A stretch of 64,000 bases of DNA, taken from the NCBI RefSeq assembly GCF_001028705.1, contig NZ_CP011770.1:1367501-1431500 (forward strand), given 5' to 3'. Below, piece after piece: positions 19,912 to 31,740 of the stretch. How positions within the stretch are numbered: the first letter of the stretch is position 1; each line of letters begins with the position of its first letter. Under the pieces are notes generated by a model. The model saw only the letters and a program-made list of their open reading frames with translations. It was not told where the DNA came from and did not search any database. The position numbers were made by a program, and so were the translations under genes. Source of the stretch: Croceicoccus naphthovorans (GTDB lineage Bacteria; Pseudomonadota; Alphaproteobacteria; Sphingomonadales; Sphingomonadaceae).

Positions 19912-22900
19912 ATGCCCAAACGCACTGACATCTCGTCCATCCTCATCATCGGCGCAGGCCCGATCATCATCGGTCAGGCGTGCGAGTTCGATTATTCGGG
20001 CACGCAGGCGGTCAAGGCGCTGAAGGAGGAGGGCTACCGGGTCATCCTGGTGAACTCCAACCCCGCCACGATCATGACCGATCCGGAAATGGCCGACGCG
20101 ACTTATGTCGAGCCGATCACCCCCGAATTCGTCGAGCGCGTGATCGCCAAGGAACGCCCCGATGCCCTGCTGCCCACGATGGGCGGACAAACCGCATTGA
20201 ACACCGCGCTCAAGCTTTTCGAGAACGGAACGCTTGAAAAGTACGGCGTGAAGATGATCGGCGCGGATGCCGATGCCATCGACAAGGCCGAAAACCGCCA
20301 GCGGTTCCGCAAGGCAATGGACAAGATCGGGCTGGAATCGGCGCGTTCGGGCGTTGCCAATACGGTAGAAGAGGCGTTCGCGGTGCTCGAACACACGAAC
20401 CTGCCGGCGATCATCCGCCCGTCCTTCACGCTTGGCGGCACCGGCGGCGGGATCGCCTACAACAAGGCCGAGTTCGACAAGATCGTGCGCGAGGGCCTCG
20501 ACGCGAGCCCCACCACCGAAGTCCTGATCGAGGAATCGCTGCTCGGCTGGAAAGAATACGAGATGGAAGTCGTCCGCGACCGCAAGGACAACTGCATCAT
20601 AATCTGCTCTATCGAAAACGTGGACCCGATGGGCGTCCACACCGGCGATTCCATTACCGTTGCGCCAGCCATGACGCTGACCGACAAGGAATACCAGATC
20701 ATGCGCACCGCGTCGCTGAACGTGCTGCGCGAAATCGGCGTCGAAACCGGCGGTTCGAACGTGCAGTTCGCGGTGAACCCCGAAGACGGGCGGCTGATCG
20801 TGATCGAGATGAACCCCCGCGTGTCGCGTTCCTCGGCGCTGGCGTCGAAGGCCACCGGCTTCCCCATCGCGCGCGTCGCGGCAAAGCTGGCCGTGGGCTA
20901 TACGCTGGACGAAATCACCAACGAGATCACCGGGGCGACCCCCGCCAGCTTCGAACCGACGATCGATTACGTCGTCACCAAGATCCCGCGCTTTGCCTTT
21001 GAAAAGTTCAAGGGTGCGGAGCCGAAGCTGGCCACCGCGATGCGCAGCGTGGGTGAGGTTATGGCCATCGGTCGCAACCAGAAGGAATCGCTGCAAAAGG
21101 CGCTGCGCGGGCTTGAGACGGGCCTTGACGGATTCAACCGGATTGCCGAGCTGGAAGGCGCGAACAAGGACGTGATAACCGCGCGTCTGGCCGAACGGAC
21201 GCCCGAACGGCTGCTGATCGTGGCGCAGGCCTTCCGCGAAGGCATGACGCAGGACGAAATCCACGCGATCACGCAGTACGACCCGTGGTTCCTGTCGCAC
21301 ATCCGCCAGATTATCGAGGAAGAGACCCGCATCGTCGAAAACGGCGTTCCGGGCGATGCCGCGGGCCTGCGCCGGTTGAAAGCGATGGGCTTTTCCGACA
21401 AGCGCCTCGCCACGCTGGCGGTCCGCTCCATCGGCGTGGCCGGCGGCATGGGCGAAACCCAGGCGAAGCGTTCGGGCCTGCTGCACGATACGCTGCGCGC
21501 GATGGCGGGCGGCACCTCGGAAGAGGAAATCCGCAAGCTGCGCCACAAGCTGGGCGTGCGCCCGGTGTTCAAGCGCATCGACAGCTGCGCCGCCGAGTTC
21601 GAGGCGATTACCCCCTACATGTACTCGACGTACGAGGCTCCGCTGTTCGGAGAGGCGGAGAACGAGGCCGACCCGTCGGATCGCAAAAAAGTCGTCATCC
21701 TTGGTGGCGGACCGAACCGAATCGGGCAGGGAATCGAGTTCGACTATTGCTGCTGCCACGCGTGCTTCGCGCTGAACGAGGTTGGTTATGAGACGATCAT
21801 GATCAACTGCAACCCGGAGACGGTTTCGACCGACTACGACACGTCGGACCGGCTCTATTTCGAGCCGCTGACGACCGAGGACGTGCTGGAAATTCTCGCC
21901 GTAGAGATGTCGAACGGCACGCTGCACGGCGTGATCGTGCAGTTCGGCGGTCAGACCCCGCTGAAACTGGCGCAGGATCTTGAGGATGCGGGGATTCCGA
22001 TCCTTGGTACCAGCCCCGATGCCATCGACCTTGCCGAAGACCGCGAACGCTTTGCCAAACTGGTCAACAAGCTGGGCCTGAAACAGCCCGCCAACGGCAT
22101 CGCGCGCAGCCAGGAAGAGGCGCGTGGGATCGCGGCGCAGATCGGCTATCCGGTGCTGATCCGCCCGTCCTACGTGTTGGGCGGTCGCGCGATGGAAATC
22201 GTGGACAGCGAAGCGCAGCTTGACGAGTACATGGAAACCGCCGTGCGCGTGTCGGGCGACAGCCCCGTGCTGATCGACCAGTACCTGCGCGATGCCATCG
22301 AATGCGATGTCGACGCGCTGTGCGACGGCACCGACGTGGTGGTTGCTGGCGTGATGCAGCACATCGAGGAAGCGGGCGTTCACTCGGGCGATTCCGCCTG
22401 TTCGCTGCCGCCTTACAGCCTGTCCGACGATATCGTGGCAGAGATGGAGCGGCAGGCCGACGCTTTGGCCCGCGCGTTGAAAGTCGTGGGCCTGATGAAC
22501 ATTCAGTTCGCGATCAAGGACGGCCCGGAAGGACAGCAAGTCTACCTGATCGAGGTTAACCCGCGCGCATCGCGCACCGTTCCCTTCGTCGCCAAGGCCA
22601 TCGGCGATCCCATCGCCAAGATCGCCGCGCGCGTCATGGCTGGCGAAAAGCTGGCCAACCTGCCCAAGATCAAGCGCAAGGTCGATCACATCGCGGTGAA
22701 AGAAGCGGTGTTCCCATTCAACAAGTTCCCGGGCACCGATCCGGTCCTGTCGCCCGAAATGAAGTCCACCGGCGAAGTCATGGGCATCGACACCGACTTC
22801 ACCGCCGCCTTTATCAAGAGCCAGCTTGGCGCAGGCGCGCTGTTGCCCGAAAAGGGCGAGCTGTTCGTTTCGGTGAAGGACAGCGACAAGGAACACATTC

Positions 22901-23247
22901 TGCCAGCCGTCAAAAAGCTGGCCGATAACGGGTTCTCCATCGTCGCCACCGGCGGCACGCAGAAGTTCCTGGCCGACAACGGCGTGGACGTTCAGCGGGT
23001 GAATAAGGTGGCCGAAGGGCGCCCGCATATCGTGGACCGGATCATCGACGGCGACGTGCAGTTGATCTTCAACACGACCGAGGGTTGGCAGAGCCTGAAG
23101 GACTCCGCCTCGATCCGTCAGGCCGCGCTGGAGGCGAAGGTTGCGATCTACACGACGGCGGCTGCCGCCATCGTCGCGGCGGACGCAATCGCGGCCCAAC
23201 GTGGCGGCACGCTTGAAGTGCGATCGCTTCAGTCTTATTATGGCTGA
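19912..23247 (+). CDS. carB: Carbamoyl-phosphate synthase large subunit
   Basis: Synthesises carbamoyl phosphate from bicarbonate, ammonia and 2 ATP. 1111 residues with the two homologous ATP-grasp halves ([17 protein letters not shown] near the N-terminus and [19 protein letters not shown] near residue 600). The C-terminal MGS-like regulatory domain has [14 protein letters not shown]. It starts immediately after the rraB-like stop. The length is at the upper end of the family through small insertions, with nothing missing. Confidence 0.98.
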   Translation: MPKRTDISSILIIGAGPIIIGQACEFDYSGTQAVKALKEEGYRVILVNSNPATIMTDPEMADATYVEPITPEFVERVIAKERPDALLPTMGGQTALNTALKLFENGTLEKYGVKMIGADADAIDKAENRQRFRKAMDKIGLESARSGVANTVEEAFAVLEHTNLPAIIRPSFTLGGTGGGIAYNKAEFDKIVREGLDASPTTEVLIEESLLGWKEYEMEVVRDRKDNCIIICSIENVDPMGVHTGDSITVAPAMTLTDKEYQIMRTASLNVLREIGVETGGSNVQFAVNPEDGRLIVIEMNPRVSRSSALASKATGFPIARVAAKLAVGYTLDEITNEITGATPASFEPTIDYVVTKIPRFAFEKFKGAEPKLATAMRSVGEVMAIGRNQKESLQKALRGLETGLDGFNRIAELEGANKDVITARLAERTPERLLIVAQAFREGMTQDEIHAITQYDPWFLSHIRQIIEEETRIVENGVPGDAAGLRRLKAMGFSDKRLATLAVRSIGVAGGMGETQAKRSGLLHDTLRAMAGGTSEEEIRKLRHKLGVRPVFKRIDSCAAEFEAITPYMYSTYEAPLFGEAENEADPSDRKKVVILGGGPNRIGQGIEFDYCCCHACFALNEVGYETIMINCNPETVSTDYDTSDRLYFEPLTTEDVLEILAVEMSNGTLHGVIVQFGGQTPLKLAQDLEDAGIPILGTSPDAIDLAEDRERFAKLVNKLGLKQPANGIARSQEEARGIAAQIGYPVLIRPSYVLGGRAMEIVDSEAQLDEYMETAVRVSGDSPVLIDQYLRDAIECDVDALCDGTDVVVAGVMQHIEEAGVHSGDSACSLPPYSLSDDIVAEMERQADALARALKVVGLMNIQFAIKDGPEGQQVYLIEVNPRASRTVPFVAKAIGDPIAKIAARVMAGEKLANLPKIKRKVDHIAVKEAVFPFNKFPGTDPVLSPEMKSTGEVMGIDTDFTAAFIKSQLGAGALLPEKGELFVSVKDSDKEHILPAVKKLADNGFSIVATGGTQKFLADNGVDVQRVNKVAEGRPHIVDRIIDGDVQLIFNTTEGWQSLKDSASIRQAALEAKVAIYTTAAAAIVAADAIAAQRGGTLEVRSLQSYYG

Positions 23248-23375
23248 CCGGTAGCGTTTTTCCCTCAGATCAGGCTTCCCGGCGTACCCGACCCCTAACA
23301 GGGCGGGGGCGGCGGCAAGTTTGACCCTGCCGGGCGTCGCGACGACGGCAAAACGCGTTGAAGGATTGAAGGTTT

Positions 23376-23852
23376 ATGGCGAGTATCGAAAAGGTCCCAA
23401 TGCTGGCCGAAGGCTATGAAAAGCTGACGGCTGACCTCAAGGCGCTGCGCGAGGAACGCCCCCGCGTGGTCGACGCCATCGAGGAAGCACGCGCCCATGG
23501 CGACCTGTCTGAAAACGCCGAGTATCACGCTGCGAAAGAGCGTCAGGGCCAGATCGAAGCGACGATTTCCGATCTGGAAGACCGCATCAGCCGCGCGCAG
23601 ATCATCGACCCGACTTCTCTGTCGGGCGACAAGATCGTGTTCGGTGCAACCGTGACCCTGCTGGATGACGACGAAAAGCCGGTAAAATACCAGATCGTCG
23701 GCCAAACAGAAGCGGACGCCAAGAAGGGCCGCATCAGTTACAACAGCCCGCTGGGCCGTGCACTGATTGGCAAAAAGGTCGATGACGAGATCGAGGTGAC
23801 CGTGCCTTCAGGCGACCGCTTCTACCTCGTCCAGAAGATCGAGTTCATCTGA
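23376..23852 (+). CDS. greA: Transcription elongation factor GreA
   Basis: Rescues backtracked RNA polymerase by stimulating transcript cleavage. 158 residues: an N-terminal coiled coil with the functional acidic tip ([17 protein letters not shown]) and a C-terminal FKBP-like domain ([29 protein letters not shown]). It follows carB by 128 bases, a common alphaproteobacterial neighbourhood, and has its own terminator. Confidence 0.97.
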   Translation: MASIEKVPMLAEGYEKLTADLKALREERPRVVDAIEEARAHGDLSENAEYHAAKERQGQIEATISDLEDRISRAQIIDPTSLSGDKIVFGATVTLLDDDEKPVKYQIVGQTEADAKKGRISYNSPLGRALIGKKVDDEIEVTVPSGDRFYLVQKIEFI

Positions 23853-23879
23853 CGCCAGCGGCAGCGTATGGTACGAAGG

Positions 23880-23907
23880 ACCCCGCAAGGCCCGTGCCGT
23901 GCGGGGT
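23880..23907 (+). terminator. greA rho-independent terminator
   Basis: ACCCCGCA (23880-23887) pairs with TGCGGGGT (23900-23907), followed by TCTTCGTTT. It starts 28 bases past the greA stop. Confidence 0.8.
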
Positions 23908-23923
23908 TCTTCGTTTGCGGCTA

Positions 23924-24145
23924 TCAGCCTTCCAGATCAGGCTGAAGCAGTTTGTGCAGATGGACGATAACGTACTTCATCTCGGCATCGTCAACCGTGC
24001 GCTGGGCATTGGCGCGCCATGCTTCCTCGGCGCTGGCATAATCGGGAAAGACACCGACGAGATGGACCGAAGGAAGGTCGGCGAAATCGAGCGAACGCGG
24101 ATCGGTGACCCGGCCACCCATCACAAGATGCAGCTTCTGCGTCAT
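23924..24145 (-). CDS. DUF4170 family protein
   Basis: A 73-residue soluble protein whose whole length fits DUF4170: HLVMGGRVTDP, LDFADLPSVHLVGVFPDYASAEEAW, RTVDDAEMKYVIVHLHKLL. The family is almost confined to alphaproteobacteria and has no known function. It converges with greA and shares the region of its terminator. Confidence 0.85.
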   Translation of the reverse strand: MTQKLHLVMGGRVTDPRSLDFADLPSVHLVGVFPDYASAEEAWRANAQRTVDDAEMKYVIVHLHKLLQPDLEG

Positions 24146-24223
24146 GAGAAGGGCTCCATAACAGTTGAGGGAGTGACCGCTCCGCCATTGAAGTCGGCCA
24201 ATTCGCGACCCTCTAAACGAAAA

Positions 24224-24254
24224 TCGGCCCGGCGCAAGGGATGCACCGGGCCGA
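24224..24254 (-). terminator. Terminator of the helical-protein cluster
   Basis: TCGGCCCGG (24224-24232) pairs with CCGGGCCGA (24246-24254). On the minus strand it is followed by TTTTCGTTT. It lies 27 bases beyond the stop of the last gene of the four-gene cluster 26280-24282. Confidence 0.8.
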
Positions 24255-24281
24255 CGTTCGTCTAATAGAAACTATGGGCGA

Positions 24282-24845
24282 TCAGCGCTTGATCTTACCC
24301 GCCAGCGACTGGGCCTGCGAAGCGGTAGCCTGACCCGCGCGCTTTACGCTGTTCAGCACGGAAACGCCCGTATCGCTTGCGCTATCGGCAAGGTTACCGC
24401 TGGCGGCTGCAAAGCTCTCGCCGATCTCGCCCAGCTTTTCCTGGCTTGCCTCGGCAGCTTCCTCGGCCATCGTCATCATCTTCGACCCATAAGTCGCGGC
24501 CAGTTCGGCGACGAGGCCGCCCAGTGCCAGCGTGCTCTTGCGCAGCTTGCGGCTCGGTTTGCCGGGCAGGGCATAGGCGATGGCGACGCCGGCTGCGATC
24601 GCGCCGCTGATGGCGATGACCGGGTGTTCTTTCACAAAGGCCTTCGCACCACCCGCAGCCGCCTTGGCCTGCTCGCTTGCCTTGGCCCGGGCTGGGGCGG
24701 TGCGTTCGGCAAGGCGGGCCTGCGCAGCGGAAACGCGTTCGGACAGCGTCTGCGGCTCGGGCGTGGTTTCGACGACAACGACCGGAACGTCGTTGGCGGG
24801 GGTGTCATTGATCGGGGTGGGTTGCGGGTCGGTCATGGCGGTCAT
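24282..24845 (-). CDS. Ala-rich helical membrane-associated protein
   Basis: About 187 residues from ATG 24845, three bases after AGAGGAC; an alternative ATG lies at 24836, and the open frame to 24941 overlaps the upstream gene. A Pro/Thr-rich N-terminus is followed by a long amphipathic helix (SERVSAAQARLAERTAPARA), one membrane segment (VIAISGAIAAGVAIAYALPG) and a second long helix ending QSLAGKIKR. This resembles YqjD/DUF883 or phasin-like proteins by architecture only. Last gene of the cluster before the terminator. Confidence 0.7.
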   Translation of the reverse strand: MTAMTDPQPTPINDTPANDVPVVVVETTPEPQTLSERVSAAQARLAERTAPARAKASEQAKAAAGGAKAFVKEHPVIAISGAIAAGVAIAYALPGKPSRKLRKSTLALGGLVAELAATYGSKMMTMAEEAAEASQEKLGEIGESFAAASGNLADSASDTGVSVLNSVKRAGQATASQAQSLAGKIKR

Positions 24846-24937
24846 GTCCTCTGGATCGAATGTGGGGACCGGGCCTGATCCCGGTTCAACTGTTTCTTTG
24901 TAAAACCAATGCAGCGAACGGCCTGAGGTTCCGCCGA

Positions 24938-25300
24938 TCAATCGGCCTGCGCATCCTCTGCGGTGTCTTGCGGTTCTGGCTCGGCTTCCTCGTGCTCGGC
25001 TTCCTCGTCAGGCGTATCTCCGCCCGAACCGAAGACCGAGGCGGCAAAGGCCATTAGCGGCTTGCGCAGCAGCCATCCGGTCAGCGCCAGACCGCCTGCT
25101 GTTGCGATCACTTTATGATTGCTGGCCGCATCGGCGGCTTCTTCGGCCATGTATTTGCCGTCTTCGACAAGTCGCGTTGCCACACGCTTTCCCAGCGACG
25201 CGGCATCGAGGTCCGCTTTAACAAGGTCCTTCTGCGTGTCGAACACATCGCGCGCGGCGCGGCGCAGGCGTTTTGCTTCGATGACTTCGGACTCGGTCAT
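24938..25300 (-). CDS. Hypothetical single-pass protein in the holin-like cluster
   Basis: 120 residues: a charged helical N-terminus (VIEAKRLRRAARDVFDTQKD), a central membrane segment (VIATAGGLALTGWLLRKPLMAFAASVFG) and a very acidic C-terminal tail (Glu/Asp-rich, about 27 residues). The start overlaps the stop of the upstream holin-like gene (ATGA), implying coupled translation. No named family is recognised. Confidence 0.7.
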   Translation of the reverse strand: MTESEVIEAKRLRRAARDVFDTQKDLVKADLDAASLGKRVATRLVEDGKYMAEEAADAASNHKVIATAGGLALTGWLLRKPLMAFAASVFGSGGDTPDEEAEHEEAEPEPQDTAEDAQAD

Positions 25301-25686
25301 GCCTCATCCTCCGACAAGACGGCTTTCAACCGGTTCAAACGCGACTTTCCCTTGGAAACGAAGATGAGTGCAACGATTACCAGCGCCCCGGTAACGACAG
25401 CAGTCGAACCCCAGTACGTGATGATCTGTCCCAAGGCGAGAACCAGCCCGACGACCAGCGCCATGACAGCGAAAAACGCGAGAACCCCCGCAATGGCGAA
25501 GTTGGTCGCAATCTTGCGGCCTTCGTTGGCGCCATAGATGGCGCGTTTCTTGTGAAAATCGATCTCGGCTTCGGCCAGCAAACGTCCGTCCGAAACGAGC
25601 GCCTTGATGTCGTCGGCCAAGGACCGGTCGGCGACGCCTTCGTCGCCGACCGGGCTTGCGGTATCATATCGGGTGCTATCCAGCAT
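25297..25686 (-). CDS. Phage-holin-III-like membrane protein
   Basis: 129 residues with a cytoplasmic helical part (ADDIKALVSDGRLLAEAEIDFHKKRA) and two adjacent membrane helices (IAGVLAFFAVMALVVGLVLALG and VVTGALVIVALIFVS), the layout of the actinophage holin III / DUF1469-like superfamily. There is no lysis gene nearby, so the name is structural and a role in phage lysis is unlikely. It overlaps the downstream 120-aa gene by four bases. Confidence 0.7.
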   Translation of the reverse strand: MLDSTRYDTASPVGDEGVADRSLADDIKALVSDGRLLAEAEIDFHKKRAIYGANEGRKIATNFAIAGVLAFFAVMALVVGLVLALGQIITYWGSTAVVTGALVIVALIFVSKGKSRLNRLKAVLSEDEA

Positions 25687-25719
25687 GCCCCCCTGTTCCC
25701 GTGATGCGTGCTGCTCGTA

Positions 25720-26280
25720 TTACTTAGAGCGGAAGAGGCGGGCCAGCAGGAAGCCTGCGCCGACTGCGACCGCAACCGCGGTACCCGGGCTCTTACGCAC
25801 CATCTCGCGCGCATCTTCGCCCAGTTCGTCTAGGCTCTTGGCATCCAGCTTGGCGGCATTGCGCTCAAGGCTGGCGGCGGCAGAGCGGGCATAGTCGCCA
25901 TACTTCACGCCCAGCTTTTCATCCAGCGTGGTCGCGTTGTCGGTGGCGAAACGGCCCAGCGATACCATCGCCTCGCTCGTCTTGCCCTTGGTTTCAACGG
26001 CCAGTTCGGCGGCCTTGCTCTTTGCCTGTTCGCTATAGGCGTTGAAGTCGGCCTTCAGCTGGTCGCCTTTTTCACCGGCACGCCCCTTATAGGTGTCGCC
26101 CTTGACCTTGGCGTCGGCCTTGAAAGCGCCTGCCTTTTCCATCGCTTCGGCCTTTAGCGCGGCTGCACCGGCCTTGGCTTCGTCAAGAGCCTTGGAGAAA
26201 TGCCCCTTCGCTTCGGCGCGATTGGTGGACACCGGCTCTACGGGGGTCGTGGGTTCGATCGGTTCGGCCATGGTTTCCAT
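25720..26280 (-). CDS. YqjD/ElaB-like helical protein with C-terminal anchor
   Basis: 186 residues dominated by charged alpha-helix (repeated Ala/Lys/Glu/Asp, SKALDEAKAGAAALKAEAME). The C-terminal SPGTAVAVAVGAGFLLARLF is a single membrane anchor with a basic end (RSK), the arrangement of DUF883/YqjD ribosome-associated inner-membrane proteins. It is the first gene of a four-gene minus-strand cluster; upstream AGGAAG precedes ATG 26280, with ATG 26271 also possible. Function is inferred from architecture only. Confidence 0.7.
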   Translation of the reverse strand: METMAEPIEPTTPVEPVSTNRAEAKGHFSKALDEAKAGAAALKAEAMEKAGAFKADAKVKGDTYKGRAGEKGDQLKADFNAYSEQAKSKAAELAVETKGKTSEAMVSLGRFATDNATTLDEKLGVKYGDYARSAAASLERNAAKLDAKSLDELGEDAREMVRKSPGTAVAVAVGAGFLLARLFRSK

Positions 26281-26414
26281 CTTTCTTCCTGACTCCGCCC
26301 GCGGACCGGGCGGCTTTGGTTTGAATGCGTCTACGGGAAGAGCGATCTTCCTCCCTTTCGTGGCAATAACGGCGGTTGCCAGCGATTGTTCCGCATTCTA
26401 GGGCGCGAGCGTAA

Positions 26415-27767
<1,353 letters not shown>

Positions 27768-27879
27768 GGCGACCCGCCCCAAAGCGGGAAGGTTCATCCG
27801 GGGGTAATTGCGAAGCGGCGAAAACCTGCCTAGAAGGCAGGTGCGCCACTTTTCTGCCACAAATTCCCCCGGGGTCCCT

Positions 27880-29958
27880 TTGCGTCCAGCCTTCTTCGCC
27901 TTGCCCGCCGTGCTGTTGGCATCGCTGGGCCTTGTGACCGCCTGTTCATCGGGGCGAGAGGACGCGCGTCAGCCGTTGCAGGGAACTGCCATCGGCATCT
28001 CGGTCGAAGCAATCGATACGCGTGTCGATCCGGGCGACGACTTCTATAACTATGCCAACGGCAGCTGGATCGCATCGACTGAAATCCCGGCGGACAAGAC
28101 CAGCGTGGGCGCATGGTCGTTCGCCTATGACCGTACGCAACAACGCCTGCAAACGATGGTCGAGGAGCTGGCCGGGCAACCGCAGGACGACGGCACGCCA
28201 GAGGCGCTGATCGCGCGCTATTACCGCGCGTTCACCGACACCACCGCGATTGACGGGGCGGGGATGGAGCCTGTGCAGCGCGATCTGGATCGGTTTGCAA
28301 AGATCGAGAGCGTGACGGACCTGTCGCGCGTGATCGGCGAACAATTGCGCGCCGATGTCGATCCGTTCAATTATACCGATTTCGACACCGCAAACCTGTT
28401 CGGCCTGTTCGTGTCGAAACCGCTGACCGGCGACGCAATGACGCCCTATCTGCTGCAAGGTGGGCTGGGAATGCCGGATCGTATCTACTACGTGTCGGAT
28501 ACACCGGAAATGCAAGCGAACCGCACGGCCTATCGTGCCTATATCGCGCGGGTTTTCCGGCTGTCGGGCTTTGACCGGCCCAATGCGCGGGCGCAGGCGG
28601 TGCTCGATCTGGAAACCAAGATCGCACAGGCGCACATGACCCGGATCGAGAGCTACGACCTTGCCGCGCGAGGCTCTCAGTGGGAGGGCGCGGATTTCGC
28701 CCGCCGCGCGCCAGGCATGGACTGGGACGCGTTTTTCAGGGCATCGGGTTTGCAGGACGCGGGCACGTTTTCCGTTTTTCATGAGCGCGCCATTCCGGCC
28801 CTGTCGAATCTGGTCGCATCTGAGCCGTTGGATGCGTGGAAGGACTGGCTGGCGTTCCACCAGATCGACGAACACGCAGATGTCATGCCGCGTCCGATAC
28901 GCGTCGCTCACTTCGAATTCGCGGACAAACGGCTTGCTGGCAGAGAGCAACAGCGTCCGCGGAGCGAACTGGCGATCCGGGCGATGCGTCCGATCCTCGG
29001 CGATGCTTTGGGTGCGGTCTATGTCGCGCGGCATTTCCCCGAAGAACAGCGCCGCGATGTAGAGATCATGGTCGAACGTATTCGCGAGGCGTTCGAGGTT
29101 CGGCTTCAGGCGAGCGACTGGATGGCCCCCGAAACGCGTGACGCCGCGGTCGAAAAGGTTCGCACGATGGTCGTCGGCATTGGCCAGCCCAAGGCACCCG
29201 ATGACTATACGGGTCTGACATTCCGTGGCCGGAGCGCCTACGGCATGACCATCGCGGCGGAAAAGGCGGCGACCCGGCGGCAACTGGCCAAGATCGGCAA
29301 GCCGGTGGATCGCGACGAATGGTGGCTTTCCGCGCACGAGATCAATGCGCTGAACCTGCCGGTGCAGAACGCGATGAACTTCCCCGCCGCCTTCATGCAG
29401 CCGCCGCAGTACGACCCCGAAGCCGACGCCGCATTCAATTACGGCGCGCTGGGCGCGACCATCGGGCACGAAATCGTGCACGGCTTCGACGACGTCGGCG
29501 CGGAATTCGACCAGAACGGCGAGATGCGGAATTGGTGGACCCCTGCCGACAAGGCGGAATTCAAACGCCGGGGACAGAAGCTGGCCGATCAGTTCTCCGC
29601 CTATCGCCCGTTCCCGGACCTGCAGATCAACGGCAACCTGACGCTTTCGGAAAACATCGCCGATCTCGTCGGTTTACAGGCAGCCTACGATGCCTATCGC
29701 GCCTCGTTGGGTGGCAAGGAACCGCCAGTGATAGAGGGCTTTACCGGCGATCAGCGCTTCTTTATCGCCTTTGCGCAAAGTTGGGCGGACAAGACGCGCG
29801 ACAAGGTGCTGCGTGACCAGATCCAGTCAGACGGCCATGCGCCCGACCGCTATCGCGCGCAGACGGTGCGCAATATAGATGCGTGGTACCGTGCTTTCGA
29901 TGTTGAGAAGGGTGAGGCGCTCTACCTCTCGCCCGAAGAGCGGGTGACGATCTTCTGA
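27880..29958 (+). CDS. M13 family metallopeptidase (neprilysin-like), lipoprotein
   Basis: Periplasmic zinc endopeptidase. TTG 27880 gives a compact lipoprotein signal (RPAFFALPAVLLASLGL) with lipobox VTAC followed by SSG; longer in-frame starts at GTG 27841 and TTG 27808 are also possible. The zinc site is GATIGHEIVHGFDD (HExxH), with the downstream third ligand in SENIADLVGLQAAYDAY. The N-terminal M13 domain begins VDPGDDFYNYANGSWI. About 690 residues, normal for the family. It ends 19 bases before the convergent ribH. Confidence 0.92.
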   Translation: MRPAFFALPAVLLASLGLVTACSSGREDARQPLQGTAIGISVEAIDTRVDPGDDFYNYANGSWIASTEIPADKTSVGAWSFAYDRTQQRLQTMVEELAGQPQDDGTPEALIARYYRAFTDTTAIDGAGMEPVQRDLDRFAKIESVTDLSRVIGEQLRADVDPFNYTDFDTANLFGLFVSKPLTGDAMTPYLLQGGLGMPDRIYYVSDTPEMQANRTAYRAYIARVFRLSGFDRPNARAQAVLDLETKIAQAHMTRIESYDLAARGSQWEGADFARRAPGMDWDAFFRASGLQDAGTFSVFHERAIPALSNLVASEPLDAWKDWLAFHQIDEHADVMPRPIRVAHFEFADKRLAGREQQRPRSELAIRAMRPILGDALGAVYVARHFPEEQRRDVEIMVERIREAFEVRLQASDWMAPETRDAAVEKVRTMVVGIGQPKAPDDYTGLTFRGRSAYGMTIAAEKAATRRQLAKIGKPVDRDEWWLSAHEINALNLPVQNAMNFPAAFMQPPQYDPEADAAFNYGALGATIGHEIVHGFDDVGAEFDQNGEMRNWWTPADKAEFKRRGQKLADQFSAYRPFPDLQINGNLTLSENIADLVGLQAAYDAYRASLGGKEPPVIEGFTGDQRFFIAFAQSWADKTRDKVLRDQIQSDGHAPDRYRAQTVRNIDAWYRAFDVEKGEALYLSPEERVTIF

Positions 29959-29977
29959 TCGCCGCCCGCCGGGTTAA

Positions 29978-30400
29978 TCAGGCCGCGAACCGCGACTGAA
30001 GCGCCAACAGCGCAACCGCAGCCTTCGCCGCCTCGCCGCCCTTGTCTTTTTGCCTACGGTCGGCACGGACCAATGCCTGTTCTTCGTTTTCGACCGTCAG
30101 GATGCCGTTGCCGATGGCGATGCCGTCCATGGTCAGCGCCATTATGCCCCGTGCGCTCTCGCCCGCGACGATCTCGAAGTGATATGTCTCGCCGCGGATC
30201 ACCACGCCGATAGCGACATAGCCATCGTACTGGCCGCTCTCGGCCGCAAGTGCGATCGCCCCCGGGATTTCCAGCGCGCCCGGTACGGTCAGAACGTCGG
30301 CGGAATGGCCCTCTGCCTCCAGCGCGGTGCGCGCTCCGTCGATCAGCATGTCGTTCAGGTGGTCGTAGAAGCGGGCTTCGACGATAAGGAAGCGGGCCAT
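29978..30400 (-). CDS. ribH: 6,7-dimethyl-8-ribityllumazine synthase
   Basis: Penultimate riboflavin enzyme, condensing the DHBP made by RibB with the aminouracil intermediate. 140 residues from ATG 30400 with GGAGAG six bases upstream. Motifs: [48 protein letters not shown]. It lies 34 bases downstream of ribBA on the same strand, so the two form a riboflavin operon. Confidence 0.95.
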   Translation of the reverse strand: MARFLIVEARFYDHLNDMLIDGARTALEAEGHSADVLTVPGALEIPGAIALAAESGQYDGYVAIGVVIRGETYHFEIVAGESARGIMALTMDGIAIGNGILTVENEEQALVRADRRQKDKGGEAAKAAVALLALQSRFAA

Positions 30401-30434
30401 CGCGGCTCTCCGGATATCAAGAGGCAAGGGCGGA

Positions 30435-31727
30435 TCAGCCCTCGATCGGGCGTTCGCCTACGATGGAAAGCCCATAGCCTTCAAGCGCGACGAGCGAATG
30501 GTGTGAATTCGTCAGAAGGATCATCTGGTGCACGCCCAACTCGGTCAGGATCTGGGCGCCCGCGCCATAATCGCGCAGTTCGTCCATCTCGGGCGGCGCG
30601 ATCTTGCCCGAATGCGCCTGAAGCAGCGTGGACCAGATGCGACGACGATAGCGGTTGATGATGACGACGACACCCGCGCCTTCGTCCGCGATCATCTTCA
30701 TCGATCGGGCAAGTTGACCGCTGCGTTCGACCTCTTCGGCAAGCACTTCGTCAAGGAAGTTGAGCGCGTGCATGCGGACCAGCGTCGGCTTGTCCGGGTC
30801 GATGTGGCCCAGCGTCATCGCCAGCGTCTCGTCACCAGTCGCCTTGTTATAGAAAGCGTAAACGGTCCAGCTTCCGCCGTGCATGCTCTTGATGCGGGTT
30901 TCACCGCGTTGTTCGACAAGATGGTCGTTCTGGCGGCGATAGGCGATCAGGTCGCGGATCGTGCCAATCTTCAGGTCGTGCTTGCGGGCGAATTCGATCA
31001 GGTCATCCATACGGGCCATCGTCCCGTCATCCTTCATGATCTCGCAGATCACGCCCGACGGGTTCAGGCCAGCAAGGCGGGAAATGTCCACCGCTGCCTC
31101 TGTATGGCCGGCGCGGACCAGCACACCGCCATTGCGCGCGACCAGTGGGAAGACATGGCCCGGCGTGACGATATCGTCCGCACCGCGCGACGAATCGATG
31201 GCGACGGTGATCGTGCGCGAACGGTCCGCCGCGCTGATCCCGGTGGTAACGCCTTCGCGCGCCTCGATTGAGGTGGTGAAAGCGGTTTCGTGCCGGGTCC
31301 GGTTGTTGCGGCTCATCAGTTCGAGGCCAAGCTGGTCTACCCGGTCTTTGGTCATGGCGAGGCAGATCAACCCGCGACCATGCGTGGCCATGAAATTAAT
31401 TGCCGCAGGCGTCGCCATCTGCGCGGGGATGATCAGGTCGCCTTCGTTCTCGCGATCCTCGTCGTCGACAAGGATGAACATCCGGCCATTGCGTGCCTCG
31501 TCGATAATTTCTTCGGGCGAGGACAGGATGGGCCGATCGTTGCGCTTGTCGAGGAAAGCGGCAAGCTTTGCCAGAGTGTCCGACGTGGGGTTCCACGTAG
31601 GCGCCGTGCAATCGCGCAAGCTGTTGGCATGAAGTCCGGCGGCGCGGGCAATCGCGGCGCGGGGCATGGTTCCTTCAAGGACGAGGGCCTTGATTCGATC
31701 CTGAATCGATTCGGTTTGGGTATTCAT
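30435..31727 (-). CDS. ribB: RibBA-like 3,4-dihydroxy-2-butanone-4-phosphate synthase with HTH-like N-terminus
   Basis: Makes DHBP from ribulose 5-phosphate for riboflavin. From ATG 31727 (430 aa; ATGs at 31739 and 31745 also fit) the first 60 residues look like a helix-turn-helix segment: [20 protein letters not shown] then a [11 protein letters not shown] helix. The RibB domain follows with [11 protein letters not shown] and GHTEAAVDI. The C-terminal 160 residues align with GTP cyclohydrolase II by layout but contain no cysteine, so the three zinc ligands are missing; this half is probably non-catalytic. No strong ribosome site precedes any of the starts. No FMN riboswitch is apparent; two palindromes overlap the start. 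Confidence 0.88.
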   Translation of the reverse strand: MNTQTESIQDRIKALVLEGTMPRAAIARAAGLHANSLRDCTAPTWNPTSDTLAKLAAFLDKRNDRPILSSPEEIIDEARNGRMFILVDDEDRENEGDLIIPAQMATPAAINFMATHGRGLICLAMTKDRVDQLGLELMSRNNRTRHETAFTTSIEAREGVTTGISAADRSRTITVAIDSSRGADDIVTPGHVFPLVARNGGVLVRAGHTEAAVDISRLAGLNPSGVICEIMKDDGTMARMDDLIEFARKHDLKIGTIRDLIAYRRQNDHLVEQRGETRIKSMHGGSWTVYAFYNKATGDETLAMTLGHIDPDKPTLVRMHALNFLDEVLAEEVERSGQLARSMKMIADEGAGVVVIINRYRRRIWSTLLQAHSGKIAPPEMDELRDYGAGAQILTELGVHQMILLTNSHHSLVALEGYGLSIVGERPIEG

Positions 31728-31740
31728 GATTGCGGTCATA

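Noticed and set aside
19771..23199. 1142-codon frame antisense to carB
   Set aside because: Arg/His/Asp-rich shadow of the carB reading frame with no domain; carB is certain.
25297..25686. Holin-like protein as evidence of a prophage
   Set aside because: No endolysin, structural or integrase genes are near, and the neighbours are helical membrane proteins; holin-III fold proteins occur outside phages.
27773..27788. Hairpin CCCGC/GCGGG after eno as terminator
   Set aside because: Five-base stem without a T run; too weak to call.
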